Shown here piece after piece: positions 17,341 through 25,783 of a stretch of DNA of 49,845 nt. The notes below the pieces were generated by a model, which was not told the origin of the DNA, made no database searches, and worked only from the letters and a program-made list of their open reading frames with translations. Both the position numbers and the translations under genes were made by a program. Position 1 is the first letter of the stretch. Every line of letters begins with the position of its first letter. The DNA comes from Ectobacillus antri (lineage in GTDB: Bacteria; Bacillota; Bacilli; Bacillales; Bacillaceae_G), in assembly GCF_003852715.1 (NCBI RefSeq), contig NZ_RIAV01000022.1, positions 1 to 49,845 of the forward strand. The letters are read 5' to 3'.

Positions 17341-18024
17341 TTAAGAGATTTTGATTTGTAAGCCTTCCATTATTTCTTTTATTGTTATAAACTTTACATC
17401 ATTGGAAAACTCACAACTTTGAGAACATACGGATAATTTGTATTTTTCTTCCAAATGATAATCTTTTATATAATAGGTAAACCCGTTTGGGTCGCAGATC
17501 TGAGAACCTCTCATAGGAGCTACACTAAAATGATTAAATGGAATCATTAATCCTTTTCCAACTGCTTTGACATAGCTTTCTTTTCTTGTCCAAATTTGAA
17601 AAAAGCGCTCTAATCGTTCAGCTCCATTTTTCATATTGATGTATTCAACTTCTTCGATAGAAAAAAAACGATTAGAAATATTTGTATTTATTTCCCTAAT
17701 CAACTCTACATCTATTCCAATTGGAAGAGAGCTAATTCCACAAACAACATAATCCTGAGAATGAGAAATGTTAAAATGAATACCCTCAAGACCCCAAATA
17801 CAAGGTTTTCCCCAATCATTTCGAATAAAATGTAAGGGAGATAGAAATATCCCTTTTTTGTTTTGTAAAATAAATTGAAGAAGTAATTGTCCAACAAGTT
17901 TCCTTATTCGTTCGGCTTGAAGTGAAAATTGCTGAATTTCTTTTCTTCTGACAAGAGAAACGAACTCTAAGAGTCGTTCCTCTTGAATAGAAGTTTCCAG
18001 CTTTACGACATATACTTCATTCAT
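17341..18024 (-). CDS. 4'-phosphopantetheinyl transferase (Sfp type)
   Basis: 227 residues, normal for Sfp-type enzymes. Signature motifs: FNISHSQDYVVCGI, the Mg-binding GIDVELI, and FQIWTRKESYVKAVGKGL. It moves the phosphopantetheine arm from CoA to carrier-protein serines, here presumably the ACP and the NRPS PCP domain. It lies 2 nt after the NUDIX gene and 13 nt before the ligase gene, in one operon. Having its own PPTase supports the cluster being a self-contained biosynthetic unit. Confidence 0.93.
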   Translation of the reverse strand: MNEVYVVKLETSIQEERLLEFVSLVRRKEIQQFSLQAERIRKLVGQLLLQFILQNKKGIFLSPLHFIRNDWGKPCIWGLEGIHFNISHSQDYVVCGISSLPIGIDVELIREINTNISNRFFSIEEVEYINMKNGAERLERFFQIWTRKESYVKAVGKGLMIPFNHFSVAPMRGSQICDPNGFTYYIKDYHLEEKYKLSVCSQSCEFSNDVKFITIKEIMEGLQIKIS

Positions 18025-18026
18025 CT

Positions 18027-18455
18027 TTACTTAAACACTTTCGTTAAAAGAATATTTCGTATATCATCGTGAAGCGTTCCATATCTTGGATTGTTGAGTT
18101 CTTCTTTGGTAATCCAAGATAACTCAGAGTGTTCATCATTCAGTGTGAGTGAAGAAATATCATTGTTTTTAGGTTTAACAAGATACGTAAAAACAACTCG
18201 ATAGATATCTTCATCTTCACTTTTACTTTTTAAATTTCTAACTGATAGTTCTTCCAGCAATTCCACATCTAAATTGATTTCCTCTTTTGCTTCTCGATAC
18301 AAACCCTCAGTAGGAATTTCCTCATATTTTATTTTTCCTGCAGGAACATTCCAGACATTCGGGGCAACCTTACAATGTTCTGCACGTTTGGTCAAAAGAA
18401 CTTTGCCCTCATGCAACAAAATGATTTCAACAGAAATTCGATAATTAGGATACAT
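18027..18455 (-). CDS. NUDIX hydrolase
   Basis: 142 residues with a complete NUDIX box: G-K-I-K-Y-E-E, then REAKEEINL (the G-x5-E-x7-REUxEExGU pattern). The ATG has CAGGAGG about 7 nt upstream. NUDIX enzymes split nucleoside diphosphates linked to another group. In this operon it could clear a pyrophosphate-type intermediate or a damaged nucleotide, or act as a house-cleaning enzyme. The substrate cannot be told from sequence. Confidence 0.9.
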   Translation of the reverse strand: MYPNYRISVEIILLHEGKVLLTKRAEHCKVAPNVWNVPAGKIKYEEIPTEGLYREAKEEINLDVELLEELSVRNLKSKSEDEDIYRVVFTYLVKPKNNDISSLTLNDEHSELSWITKEELNNPRYGTLHDDIRNILLTKVFK

Positions 18456-18496
18456 AAAAAAACCTCCTGTTTTATTTGTTTACCTTACCTCATTGA

Positions 18497-19822
18497 TTAT
18501 ATTGGAGAATACATGTTTTCAACACGTTCACTCCAAAAAATTGAACCCACTAAATCTGTGTATTTTCGACCTTTTCTTGTAAGAGAGATTTCATTGTCTG
18601 CAATCTCAATTAAATCATTTTGAAGCAAAGCACCAAGCTCTACAGGAAAATCTTTCAATGCATCTGTACCGTATTTTTCGAAATAAATTTTTCGGTCAAG
18701 TTTTCCCATAAAGAAGGCATAAATCATTGTTCTTCGTTTGTTTTCATCTTCGTTCATTTCAAACCCATATAATTGAAGGTCTTTATAATCTTTTTCGATA
18801 TATTCGTCTATAAAATTACGAGCAATAAGACCATTTTTGGTATACGCTGTTGTGTAATGCACTTGTTCATTGTAACTTCTTGCACCACAACCTAATCCTA
18901 AAGTTGGAGTTCCTTGGTATTCATAGATTTTTTGTTGGTGTGTTGAATGTTGATTTTTCTTTATAAATTTAACGTGAGATTCACAATCGTAACCATTATT
19001 GGTCAAATAATCATAAAATACGTCAAATAGTTGGTATTTTTCTTTCGTGGTCATTAAATTATCCTTCTTTTTAAACATACTACTCTTTGAACCCGCTAAT
19101 GGATATACAGAGAAGGTTTCGGGAGCTAATTTTACCAATTCCTTTAACGTATCCATGAAAGTTTCTTCTGTTTGTCCTTCCAATCCATACATGACATCGA
19201 AATTAATATTCATGTTGTATTTCCTTAAAATATCAACAATATCATAGATGTTTAAGTTTTCCTTACGGTTGATACTATTTCTTAGTTCCTCTTTTAAACT
19301 TTGAACCCCAAGACTTACCCGCTTAATTCCTATATCTGCCAATCGTTTGATATACGGCTCGTCAATAATCTCTGGGGATATTTCCATCGAAGGCTCTAAA
19401 TCTTCATGGAAGATAACATTTCCCTTTCGTAAGGTATCGAATATTTTTTCGTATAAATCAACAGGGATGCTATTTGGAGTTCCTCCACCAAAACAAATAG
19501 ATTTTACAATCATAGGCTTTTCAAAATAAGAATTGATAAAGTGAAAATGTTCATTTACTTTATCTATATACTTAGCAGAGAGCTCATCATCATGATTAAG
19601 AGTCATAAAGAAAGTGCAGTAAGAACATTTCCATTTGCAAAATGGAATATGATAGTACAGATTAACTTCTCTCACCTTTCTCCAAGAGTTAAAATCGACA
19701 TTCATTGACTTGTAAGCAAATTGACTTGGATACATTCCAACTACAAATCCATACCAAAAGCCAGTTTGAATCATTTTGTCGATTTTTTTTGATAACGCAT
19801 TTATTTTTGTTTCTAAACTCAT
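18497..19822 (-). CDS. Radical SAM enzyme, HemN/HemW-like
   Basis: About 441 residues. The [4Fe-4S]-binding C-x3-C-x2-C is C62, C66, C69 in YYHIPFCKWKCSYCTFF. The SAM-binding GGGTP follows, then MEISPE, RVSLGVQS and the DVMYGLEGQT strand typical of the HemN/HemW/ChuW group. A C-terminal winged-helix-like tail (LGALLQNDLIEI, then TRKGRKYTDLVG) is kept. The start at 19822 has AAGGAGG upstream; the frame is open to 19879. It is the first gene of the cluster. HemN-like enzymes in other clusters do methylation, cyclopropanation or C-C bond formation, but a HemW/ChuW-like heme role is also possible. Confidence 0.88.
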   Translation of the reverse strand: MSLETKINALSKKIDKMIQTGFWYGFVVGMYPSQFAYKSMNVDFNSWRKVREVNLYYHIPFCKWKCSYCTFFMTLNHDDELSAKYIDKVNEHFHFINSYFEKPMIVKSICFGGGTPNSIPVDLYEKIFDTLRKGNVIFHEDLEPSMEISPEIIDEPYIKRLADIGIKRVSLGVQSLKEELRNSINRKENLNIYDIVDILRKYNMNINFDVMYGLEGQTEETFMDTLKELVKLAPETFSVYPLAGSKSSMFKKKDNLMTTKEKYQLFDVFYDYLTNNGYDCESHVKFIKKNQHSTHQQKIYEYQGTPTLGLGCGARSYNEQVHYTTAYTKNGLIARNFIDEYIEKDYKDLQLYGFEMNEDENKRRTMIYAFFMGKLDRKIYFEKYGTDALKDFPVELGALLQNDLIEIADNEISLTRKGRKYTDLVGSIFWSERVENMYSPI

Positions 19823-19875
19823 GTTATTCCTCCTTTTTATAAACAAAATTATCATTACAACATTTTTTATTGGTT

Positions 19876-20355
19876 TCAAATATAGATGAGCAAATTCACT
19901 AACATAAATTTACATCCGAACAAAAAAGGAGACATGAACCCGATTCCTTGGTTAATCAACACGCCTGGTTCATCAGTAATGTATTCCACAAACCAGTTGT
20001 AATACGACAGCAAAGATGCATCAAGTACTTCCCATTGTTTTTCGTATTGTACTCTTTGCATAATGTGGTGGTAGATGTTTTCCGCTGTTTTGGCGCCTAG
20101 ACCGCGAATGCGCATAAGCTCCTCTATGCGGTTTGGCAAGTCTTTGTAGTATACATATCCCTGACGAATGAGTTGCTGGGCCATTTGGACACAGGTTGCA
20201 AATTCAAATGGATGAATGTCGACAATTTTCCGCTTCCTTTATCTGTCGGTCCTGAAAGTAAAATCATACTCGCTATATCTGCGGATTACCTTGCTTCCCA
20301 AATCATTCACTGCAATTAAATACTGAAACAAACGCTCAATCTTACCCGCGCTCAT
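19876..20355 (-). pseudogene. Helix-hairpin-helix protein remnant (frameshifted, truncated)
   Basis: A good start (ATG 20355, AGGTGA upstream) opens MSAGKIERLFQYL and ends at a stop near 20239. The next frame carries on with MILLSGPTDKGSGKI, then a helix-hairpin-helix segment (LMRIRGLGAKTAENIYHH) and WEVLDASLLSYY. This suggests a single frameshift near 20260. After TDEPG (about 19965) the sequence turns into an unrelated hydrophobic tail, so the gene is also cut at its 3' end. It marks the right junction of the AT-rich island. The original protein was probably a DNA-binding or repair protein. Confidence 0.6.
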
Positions 20356-20686
20356 TATTTCACCTCATTCTAACAATATCTCTTACTATATCAATATATT
20401 ATAAAATTTATTTTACAGATTTTTATGAAGTTTCATTATCGAATTTTGTCGAAACAAAAAAATTGATATTATTCCCAATGGTATGTATAAAAATAAGCAT
20501 GTTACCTCAAATGAAGAGATATACAATCTTTATCCTATGATGACGCATATTCTTGCCAGTTCTTTCTTATTTGAAGTACAAAATCGTCATGTTATGTCAA
20601 TTTATATTTTTAAAAGAAAATTCGCCACCATACTGAGGTAGGAAAAAGTGAATCTAGCGAGTTTCAAAGATAATCTGGCGACCGCA
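20356..20686. other. AT-rich gene-free stretch
   Basis: No supported gene. A 52-codon plus-strand ORF (about 20481-20639) lacks a ribosome binding site. The right part holds a copy of the 21-bp-period repeat (20652-20684). Confidence 0.4.
20652..20684 (+). repeat. 21-bp-period repeat, type A (1.5 units)
   Basis: ATCTAGCGAGTTTCAAAG starts one unit and ATCTGGCGACC starts the next, 21 bp later. The same core (TGGCGAGTTT) recurs at 26268-26326 and 45803-45901. It lies beside the terminator of the next gene. Confidence 0.55.
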
Positions 20687-20716
20687 CAAAAAAGAGCCGA
20701 TGACTCGGCTCTCTTT
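20687..20716 (-). terminator. Rho-independent terminator
   Basis: AAGAGCCGA-TGAC-TCGGCTCTT stem with T-run on the minus strand; ends the coiled-coil protein transcript. Confidence 0.85.
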
Positions 20717-20718
20717 TG

Positions 20719-21369
20719 CTATTCGATTGCTTGAAATGTTGCACCGCCGTGCGTTTCGATAATGTCACCGTCTGCGAGGTCGGCGACGTAGCTTTCTATG
20801 CCCCACTGGCTACCGAGGATGGTGTTTACTTTTAATTTGCCAGATGCGCTGAATGTGACAAAGTTACTGTTACCAGTGATTTTGTAGCGTCCTGCGGGGA
20901 TATCTTTGCCAGCGTACCATGTGCCGGCCCCTAATTTTTTCGGCTCCTGCTTTTTAAGCGTGATGCCGTCTGTCAGTTTTTGAAGTTCGGCTTGCTTGGC
21001 CTCGACTTCACTTGCAAGCTTCGTGAGTTCCGCCGCTTTGCCGCTCACTTCATTTTGTTTTGCGGTAATTTCAGCTTCTAAGCTCGCTTTACTCGCCACT
21101 AATGCTTTGGCATCTGCAAATTCCTTTTCACGCTGCTTCCATTCGATATTAAGTCCTTCTAGTTTATCCGTTGTTTTCGTAACTTCTTGTTTCAAACTAG
21201 CGAGTGTCTTTTCTTTTGCAGCTGTATCTGTAAGTAATTCTTCGTACGTAAATGTGGCGTCTTTTACTTTTACATCGGCCGGAATGGTGCCAAGTTGATA
21301 AGCGATACCCGATGAAAGTGCGACAGCTCCAATTGCTCCCCAAAGTGACTTGCTTTTCCATATACGCAT
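20719..21369 (-). CDS. Membrane-anchored coiled-coil protein of unknown function
   Basis: 216 residues. A short basic N-terminus and a hydrophobic segment (about 10-28, LWGAIGAVALSSGIAYQL) act as signal anchor. Residues about 45-140 are a Lys/Glu/Ala-rich coiled coil. The last about 70 residues form a Gly- and aromatic-rich domain (GAGTWYAGKDIPAGRYKITG) likely to be beta-sheet. That C-terminal pattern occurs in other Firmicute envelope proteins, often next to coiled coils. The ATG has AGGAGAGG upstream. Its own terminator follows. Function not known. Confidence 0.75.
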   Translation of the reverse strand: MRIWKSKSLWGAIGAVALSSGIAYQLGTIPADVKVKDATFTYEELLTDTAAKEKTLASLKQEVTKTTDKLEGLNIEWKQREKEFADAKALVASKASLEAEITAKQNEVSGKAAELTKLASEVEAKQAELQKLTDGITLKKQEPKKLGAGTWYAGKDIPAGRYKITGNSNFVTFSASGKLKVNTILGSQWGIESYVADLADGDIIETHGGATFQAIE

Positions 21370-21602
21370 AGCCTCTCCTGCCCTTCGTTAGAAGTATGTT
21401 CACTAAAAGCGTAACAGAGATTGCGGCAGTATATATGTCACATAAAACAAATGGTTACTGGTGCATTGCACTGATTTTAGTGTATGCGGCATTTGTATCG
21501 AGGATAACACGTTATTCTCTCTTTGTTCCTTGTATCACTACCTATCGTTTATCCTTTCAACAAACTCCTTCATCACCCGATAATATCGCTTGTGTGCACC
21601 AT

Positions 21603-21806
21603 TCATCCAAAAGTGGCAAGTGTGTGTGACTCTGTTCGAAGCCATCCGCTTGGTAACGAGCCCTCTGTAAACTCCAGCATTTCATCCCACGTTGCACAAT
21701 CTACGTTTGTCCATATTTTTTCGTTATCCAGTCCATTTAACAAGCCTTTTGCAAGTAAACTATGACAAGCCGTTCGGAATATAACTCCTGCCGCTACAGC
21801 ATCTTT
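21603..21806 (-). pseudogene. Degraded protein-coding fragment
   Basis: An open frame of about 67 codons with no start reads ACHSLLAKGLLNGL, then WDEMLEFTEGSLPSGW, a composition like real protein. A short in-phase-shifted tail (MNGAHKRYYRVMKEFV) follows at about 21540-21605. It ends against the repeat block at 21813. Probably a dead gene; family not recognised. Confidence 0.35.
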
Positions 21807-21812
21807 TCATGG

Positions 21813-21912
21813 ATTTCGGCTACTTTTGAGGATATTCCGGTCACTTTCAGAGTTATTTCAGCCACTTTTGTATATAATCCGGTCACTTTTAGAGATATTT
21901 CAGCCATTTCGT
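21813..21912. repeat. 21-bp-period repeat, type B (4-5 units)
   Basis: Units begin ATTTCGGCTACTTT, ATTCCGGTCACTTT, ATTTCAGCCACTTT, AATCCGGTCACTTT and ATTTCAGCCATTT, each 21 bp after the last, alternating between CGGTCA and CAGCCA cores. A second copy lies at 31057-31111. It sits just 3' of the small membrane protein gene. Confidence 0.65.
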
Positions 21913-21939
21913 TATTTCATGCGCCGCTACCTACAAATG

Positions 21940-21966
21940 TAAAAGAGCCATGCGACGCATGGCTTT
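21940..21966 (-). terminator. Rho-independent terminator
   Basis: AAAAGCCATGCG-TCGCATGGCTCTTTT type stem directly at the stop of the small membrane protein gene. Confidence 0.8.
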
Positions 21967-22142
21967 TACGAATTCCGCATCCTCTTTTCCATCACCACCG
22001 CTAATATTTGCAGGATAAGCCAAAAGAATACGCTGATGGTGAAAAAGACGCATCGCTGGGCACCTTTCATAGGAACAAAGATGGATAGAATAATAACAAT
22101 AAGAATGGTAATTGTTGATAATATTCTCGTTGTTTTAAACAA
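21966..22142 (-). CDS. Small membrane protein (58 aa)
   Basis: TTG start at 22142 with GGAGG 8 nt upstream. The product has two hydrophobic segments (about 10-24, ITILIVIILSIFVP, and about 32-51, VFFTISVFFWLILQILAVV) joined by a short basic loop, and ends MEKRMRNS. The stop overlaps a strong terminator. Start signal, composition and terminator together support a real gene, although no family is recognised. It lies downstream of paiB on the same strand, 66 nt away. Confidence 0.65.
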   Translation of the reverse strand: MFKTTRILSTITILIVIILSIFVPMKGAQRCVFFTISVFFWLILQILAVVMEKRMRNS

Positions 22143-22208
22143 TGTAGATTCCTCCGTACGGGCTAGTTATATATTGTGATTGTACGGTGCCTTGCGGCAG
22201 TATATCTG

Positions 22209-22811
22209 TCAGTTTTGCAATTTTTTCATGTGCGCGGCAATAGTTTGTTCATTTTCGCGCGGTATTTCCTCGAGTGCCGCAATTACGCGCTGCTTTCGCT
22301 CCGATGAGTGATTTTGGCTGAGCTTTGCTTTTCCTTCTATAGATGTAATAGGGATTTCGAAGTTGACGATGCCCTTTTTCAGATCTTCTATGTAGTCTGT
22401 TGGTACGTTATGAAAATGGTAGTCACCTGTCTCGTACTTGTCAACGAGTGCCGCAAGTCCGCTTTGGATGCGCTCGTTGTCTTCGACGATGGTAAACGTA
22501 CCATACACATGCACGGCAAGATAATTCCATGTCGGAACTGTATCTTGTGTTTCGTACCATGACGGTGAAATATAGCAGTGCGGCCCTTGGAATACAACAA
22601 GTACTTCTTGACCGTCAAGCTCCCGCCACTGCGGATTACCGCGGGCGATATGACCGCGCAGGCAATTGTTTTCCTCATCAAGAAGCAGTGGTAAATGCGT
22701 TGCTACCGGCTTATCAGCATGTGTGGAAAACATGACTGCAAAGCTGTACGCATGAATGATATCATACATTTCACGCTGCTCCGTGATACGAAACGATTTA
22801 GGTATGTACAT
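22209..22811 (-). CDS. paiB: FMN-binding negative transcriptional regulator PaiB
   Basis: 200 residues with the FMN-binding split-barrel fold of PaiB. Clear signs: MYIPKSFR at the start, ATHLPLLLD, GHIARGNPQW, YISPSWYE and TWNYLAVHVYG. In B. subtilis PaiB helps to restrain protease and sporulation genes together with PaiA. No paiA lies beside it here. The start has GGGAGAGA upstream. Confidence 0.9.
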   Translation of the reverse strand: MYIPKSFRITEQREMYDIIHAYSFAVMFSTHADKPVATHLPLLLDEENNCLRGHIARGNPQWRELDGQEVLVVFQGPHCYISPSWYETQDTVPTWNYLAVHVYGTFTIVEDNERIQSGLAALVDKYETGDYHFHNVPTDYIEDLKKGIVNFEIPITSIEGKAKLSQNHSSERKQRVIAALEEIPRENEQTIAAHMKKLQN

Positions 22812-23137
22812 AATCTCTCTCCCTTTTTGTTCTATTATATAACGTGCATGTTCTTAGTAAAAGAGAATATGCTAACAAGAAAAATGGAGCCGACCGTTTA
22901 ACACAAGACTGTATCTTTTACCACCTGAGCGCTACTCATGCGTTTTTTAGTTTCTTTTTACCAGGATTGTTGCATGCGCCTTGGCACATGTAAAGGCGGG
23001 ATGACGGTGGTAATGTGTAAACTTACCAATGCCATTGAGGAGCGTGGCGTCTTGATAACACAAGGATAAGGAAACAGCGGAAAACATATTGTTGGCAAAG
23101 CATGTTGTGGTGGCGATAACGCTACTGACGGTTACTA
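22812..23137. other. Intergenic region, no supported gene
   Basis: A plus-strand frame of 33 codons (MRLGTCKGGMTVV..., about 22974-23072) reads like the end of a lost gene but has no start signal. Nothing else recognised. Confidence 0.35.
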
Positions 23138-23180
23138 CAAAAAAGACCGCCCCAGCAAACGCCGATTAACGGTCTCTTTC
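23138..23180 (-). terminator. Terminator after the SRPBCC gene
   Basis: AGAGACCGTT and its partner ACGGTCT form a stem around a loop of about 20 nt. On the minus strand it runs into CTTTTTTG. Confidence 0.6.
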
Positions 23181-23200
23181 TTGCTGAGTGCGGTGCTAGG

Positions 23201-23650
23201 CTACTGCTTGGACTCAGCTTCCGCCACCTGCTTGACGCGCTCTGTGAACGCAGTGACAACAGTTTCGCTCGCAAAAAATAGCATAAGTCGTACAAACCAT
23301 TTTAATGGCTTATTGGTCGCTGTATATGTGAACTTTGTTGTGTTTACATCCATTTTTTCTAAATCGTATTGCGCAGTAATTTCAAACATGTTCGCTAGCG
23401 TAAAGCCGACTTTAAGCCTTTTGAAATGTGGTTTGTTTTCATACGCTAACGTTTCTACATCATATTCCTGCACGCGGCTTCCTTCTTTATATTGCTGGCG
23501 GTAGATACTCCCTACCTCTTCTTCCGTCACTGTAACCGGAATATGTGAAACGACCTGCGGCATAATTTTATGTAAATGTTCAGGCTCAAATAAGCGCCAT
23601 ACTGTTTCAATTGGGGCAGAAATTGTTATTTCTCTTGTCCATTGCTTCAT
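23201..23650 (-). CDS. SRPBCC-family (START-like) protein
   Basis: 149 residues with the helix-grip fold used to bind hydrophobic ligands. Visible: REITISAPIETVWRLF at the N-terminus, strands in the middle, and the long C-terminal helix (VVTAFTERVKQVAEA). The start at 23650 (MKQWTRE) has AGGAGGG upstream; the frame extends to 23668. The ligand is unknown. Its own terminator follows. Confidence 0.8.
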   Translation of the reverse strand: MKQWTREITISAPIETVWRLFEPEHLHKIMPQVVSHIPVTVTEEEVGSIYRQQYKEGSRVQEYDVETLAYENKPHFKRLKVGFTLANMFEITAQYDLEKMDVNTTKFTYTATNKPLKWFVRLMLFFASETVVTAFTERVKQVAEAESKQ

Positions 23651-23856
23651 GGTATCCCTCCTAAACAAACGTATGTTCTTCTATTATACGGTAAACAAAG
23701 CGCCGTGGCAATGGTACAATACAGATACCCGATTTTTCACATAAACATCTCGTACAGCTACATCCAAAGGTGTTCATGTTGTTTTTATGTCGCATTCTGT
23801 GAGTCAATCCTGGTTATGTGAGAGTCTACATCAGTAAACAAAAAGAGGTATATACA

Positions 23857-24723
23857 ATGGAATTTTTTATCGTAATGGATATTGAACGTAACTTCCGGCC
23901 GTACGAGTCGGATGCACCGTCCGATATTATTGACATCGGCGCCGTGAAGATAGAGGCCGCTTCTATGAAAGTGATGGATACATTTTCTTCCTTCGTAAAG
24001 CCAAATGCCTCCATTTCACGGCACACCACAAAGCTGACCGGCATTACCAAGGATGATGTAAAAGGGGCAGAGCGCTTTCCGCAAGTACTGGCACGTTTTC
24101 GTAAGTTTGTTGGTGAGGATGTGATATTTGTAACATGGGGCAAAGAGGATTATGCCTTTATGGAGGCTGATTGTAGAAAATATGGCTTATCTTTTCCGAT
24201 GAAGCAGCGTTTTGATTTACAACGCTTTATTTTTAATGCCTATGAAGAGGTGTTCCCGCAGCAGCCAAACTTAAAGCTTGCAACCGAACAGCTCGGCCTT
24301 ATCTGGGAAGGCGAGCAGCATCGTGCTTTGTCTGATGCGATAAATACAGCAAATTTACTCATGCTGGCCGCAAAGCAAAAAGACTTAAGTAAAGTGTATA
24401 AACGCACTATACCGTTCGTACTGGTAAAAGATGCAAAATTAACTGATAAAGGCCGAAAAACAGTGAAGCGCTGGGTGTTTAAAGCGATGAAGCGCAAAGA
24501 GTTCCGCAAGCTGTCTTGGTCTGATTTTCTCGCTTCGAAAACGTGGGTCCTCATTGAGGAGCAGTATGAGTTTGACGAGATAGCCATGAAACTAATTGAA
24601 GCGTATTTTCCGGTCGCTTGGAAAAAATCTAAACAACAGCTCGAAGTGCTCGCCCAACAAAAAAAAGACGCAAATGCGTCTATTTCCACCACACTTCATT
24701 CGGATACGTCTCATCAACAATAA
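23857..24723 (+). CDS. 3'-5' exonuclease, DEDDh type (KapD-like)
   Basis: 288 residues. ExoI MDIERNF (acidic pair), ExoII region VTWGKEDYAFMEADC and ExoIII HRALSDAINTA with the His of the DEDDh class. It resembles B. subtilis KapD, the inhibitor of the KinA sporulation pathway, and Eri1-like exonucleases; the C-terminal extension of about 90 basic residues is longer than KapD (205 aa). The start at 23857 has AAGAGG upstream; the frame begins at a GTG at 23818. The 3' end overlaps the convergent MBL gene by 44 nt. Confidence 0.8.
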   Translation: MEFFIVMDIERNFRPYESDAPSDIIDIGAVKIEAASMKVMDTFSSFVKPNASISRHTTKLTGITKDDVKGAERFPQVLARFRKFVGEDVIFVTWGKEDYAFMEADCRKYGLSFPMKQRFDLQRFIFNAYEEVFPQQPNLKLATEQLGLIWEGEQHRALSDAINTANLLMLAAKQKDLSKVYKRTIPFVLVKDAKLTDKGRKTVKRWVFKAMKRKEFRKLSWSDFLASKTWVLIEEQYEFDEIAMKLIEAYFPVAWKKSKQQLEVLAQQKKDANASISTTLHSDTSHQQ

Positions 24724-25726
24724 CCGTTTGTCCGATTTTTGGTGTTGTGATGCTTACGCCGTGCTGCCGTGCAGCTGCCGTGGCGCGTTCGATTGGGTCA
24801 GTCCAGCTGTGTAGCGACAGCGTAAAGCCGCCCCAGTGAATGGGCATGAGCACCTTACCGCCTACGTCCATATGCGCTTGCACCGTTTCTTCCGGCACCA
24901 TATGAATACCGGCCCAGCGCGCATCATACTGTCCGCATTCCATAAGCGTTACATCAAATGGACCGTACTTGGCGCCAATTTCTTTAAAATGCGGGCCATA
25001 GCCGCTGTCACCGCTAAAGAAAATAGATGCGTCATGTCCGCGAATGACCCAAGAGCACCAAAGTGAGGCATTGCGGTCAAATAAGTTGCGGCCGGAAAAA
25101 TGGCGTGCTGGTGTACAGACAAATTGAATATCAGCAACCGTCAGCTCCTCCCACCAATCATGCTCCGTAATGCGCGTCGGCTCTACACCCCACCTTATCA
25201 AATGATCACCCACACCAAGCGGGACGAGAAAGCGCTGTGTTTTGCCTTTTAACTTTTGAATTGTGCCGTAGTCTAGATGATCATAATGATCATGTGAAAG
25301 GACAATCACATCAATGTCAGGTAAATTCTCGATTTCGACCGGCAATGTGCCGTAGCGCTTGTTGCCAAATGGAAACGGCGTCGGCGCCTTACCGAACATC
25401 GGATCTAACAGGAGCACTTTCCCGTCCAATTCTAGCAAGAAGGCGGAGTGACCGAACCACGTGATACGTGTTCCTGCCCCTTTTGTCCAGCGCTCTGCTT
25501 GTATGCGTGCAGGCGGACGACGCGTAGGATCGCCTTTGATGAAGTCGCGAAGCAGGCCAAAACTTGTTTTGATGTCCATCTGCATTGTCGTCTCTATTTG
25601 ATTTTGAAATGTGCCGTCCTTAAAGTTTCTAGAACGGGTATGGTCACCGCGAGTTTTCCGTCCAAGCGGCGGGTAAAATCGTACCACAAGTATGGTAAGT
25701 ACAAGTATTGCAAGCAAGAACCACAT
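24680..25726 (-). CDS. MBL-fold metallo-hydrolase (NAPE-PLD-like)
   Basis: 348 residues. One N-terminal membrane segment (MWFLLAILVLTILVVRF) precedes a metallo-beta-lactamase domain. Metal site: SHDHYDHLDY (HxHxDH), then ARHFSGRN, FSGDSGYG and PIHWGGF. It most resembles the NAPE-PLD/UlaG-like group acting on phospho- or lactone substrates. Convergent with the exonuclease, with overlapping 3' ends. The start has AGAGGTATATTC upstream. Confidence 0.82.
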   Translation of the reverse strand: MWFLLAILVLTILVVRFYPPLGRKTRGDHTRSRNFKDGTFQNQIETTMQMDIKTSFGLLRDFIKGDPTRRPPARIQAERWTKGAGTRITWFGHSAFLLELDGKVLLLDPMFGKAPTPFPFGNKRYGTLPVEIENLPDIDVIVLSHDHYDHLDYGTIQKLKGKTQRFLVPLGVGDHLIRWGVEPTRITEHDWWEELTVADIQFVCTPARHFSGRNLFDRNASLWCSWVIRGHDASIFFSGDSGYGPHFKEIGAKYGPFDVTLMECGQYDARWAGIHMVPEETVQAHMDVGGKVLMPIHWGGFTLSLHSWTDPIERATAAARQHGVSITTPKIGQTVIVDETYPNEVWWK

Positions 25727-25783
25727 AGAATATACCTCTATACATAGATTTTACCTTAAGCTTATCTCGCATCCGTGCAGAAA

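Noticed and set aside
20481-20639. Plus-strand ORF of 52 codons in the AT-rich gap
   Set aside because: No ribosome binding site, no recognisable composition, overlaps nothing that supports it.
21813-21912. CRISPR array
   Set aside because: The units are 21 bp with no unique spacers between them; no cas genes in the window.
21396-22004. Three plus-strand ORFs over the repeat block
   Set aside because: They run through the type B repeats and degraded sequence, with no start signals.
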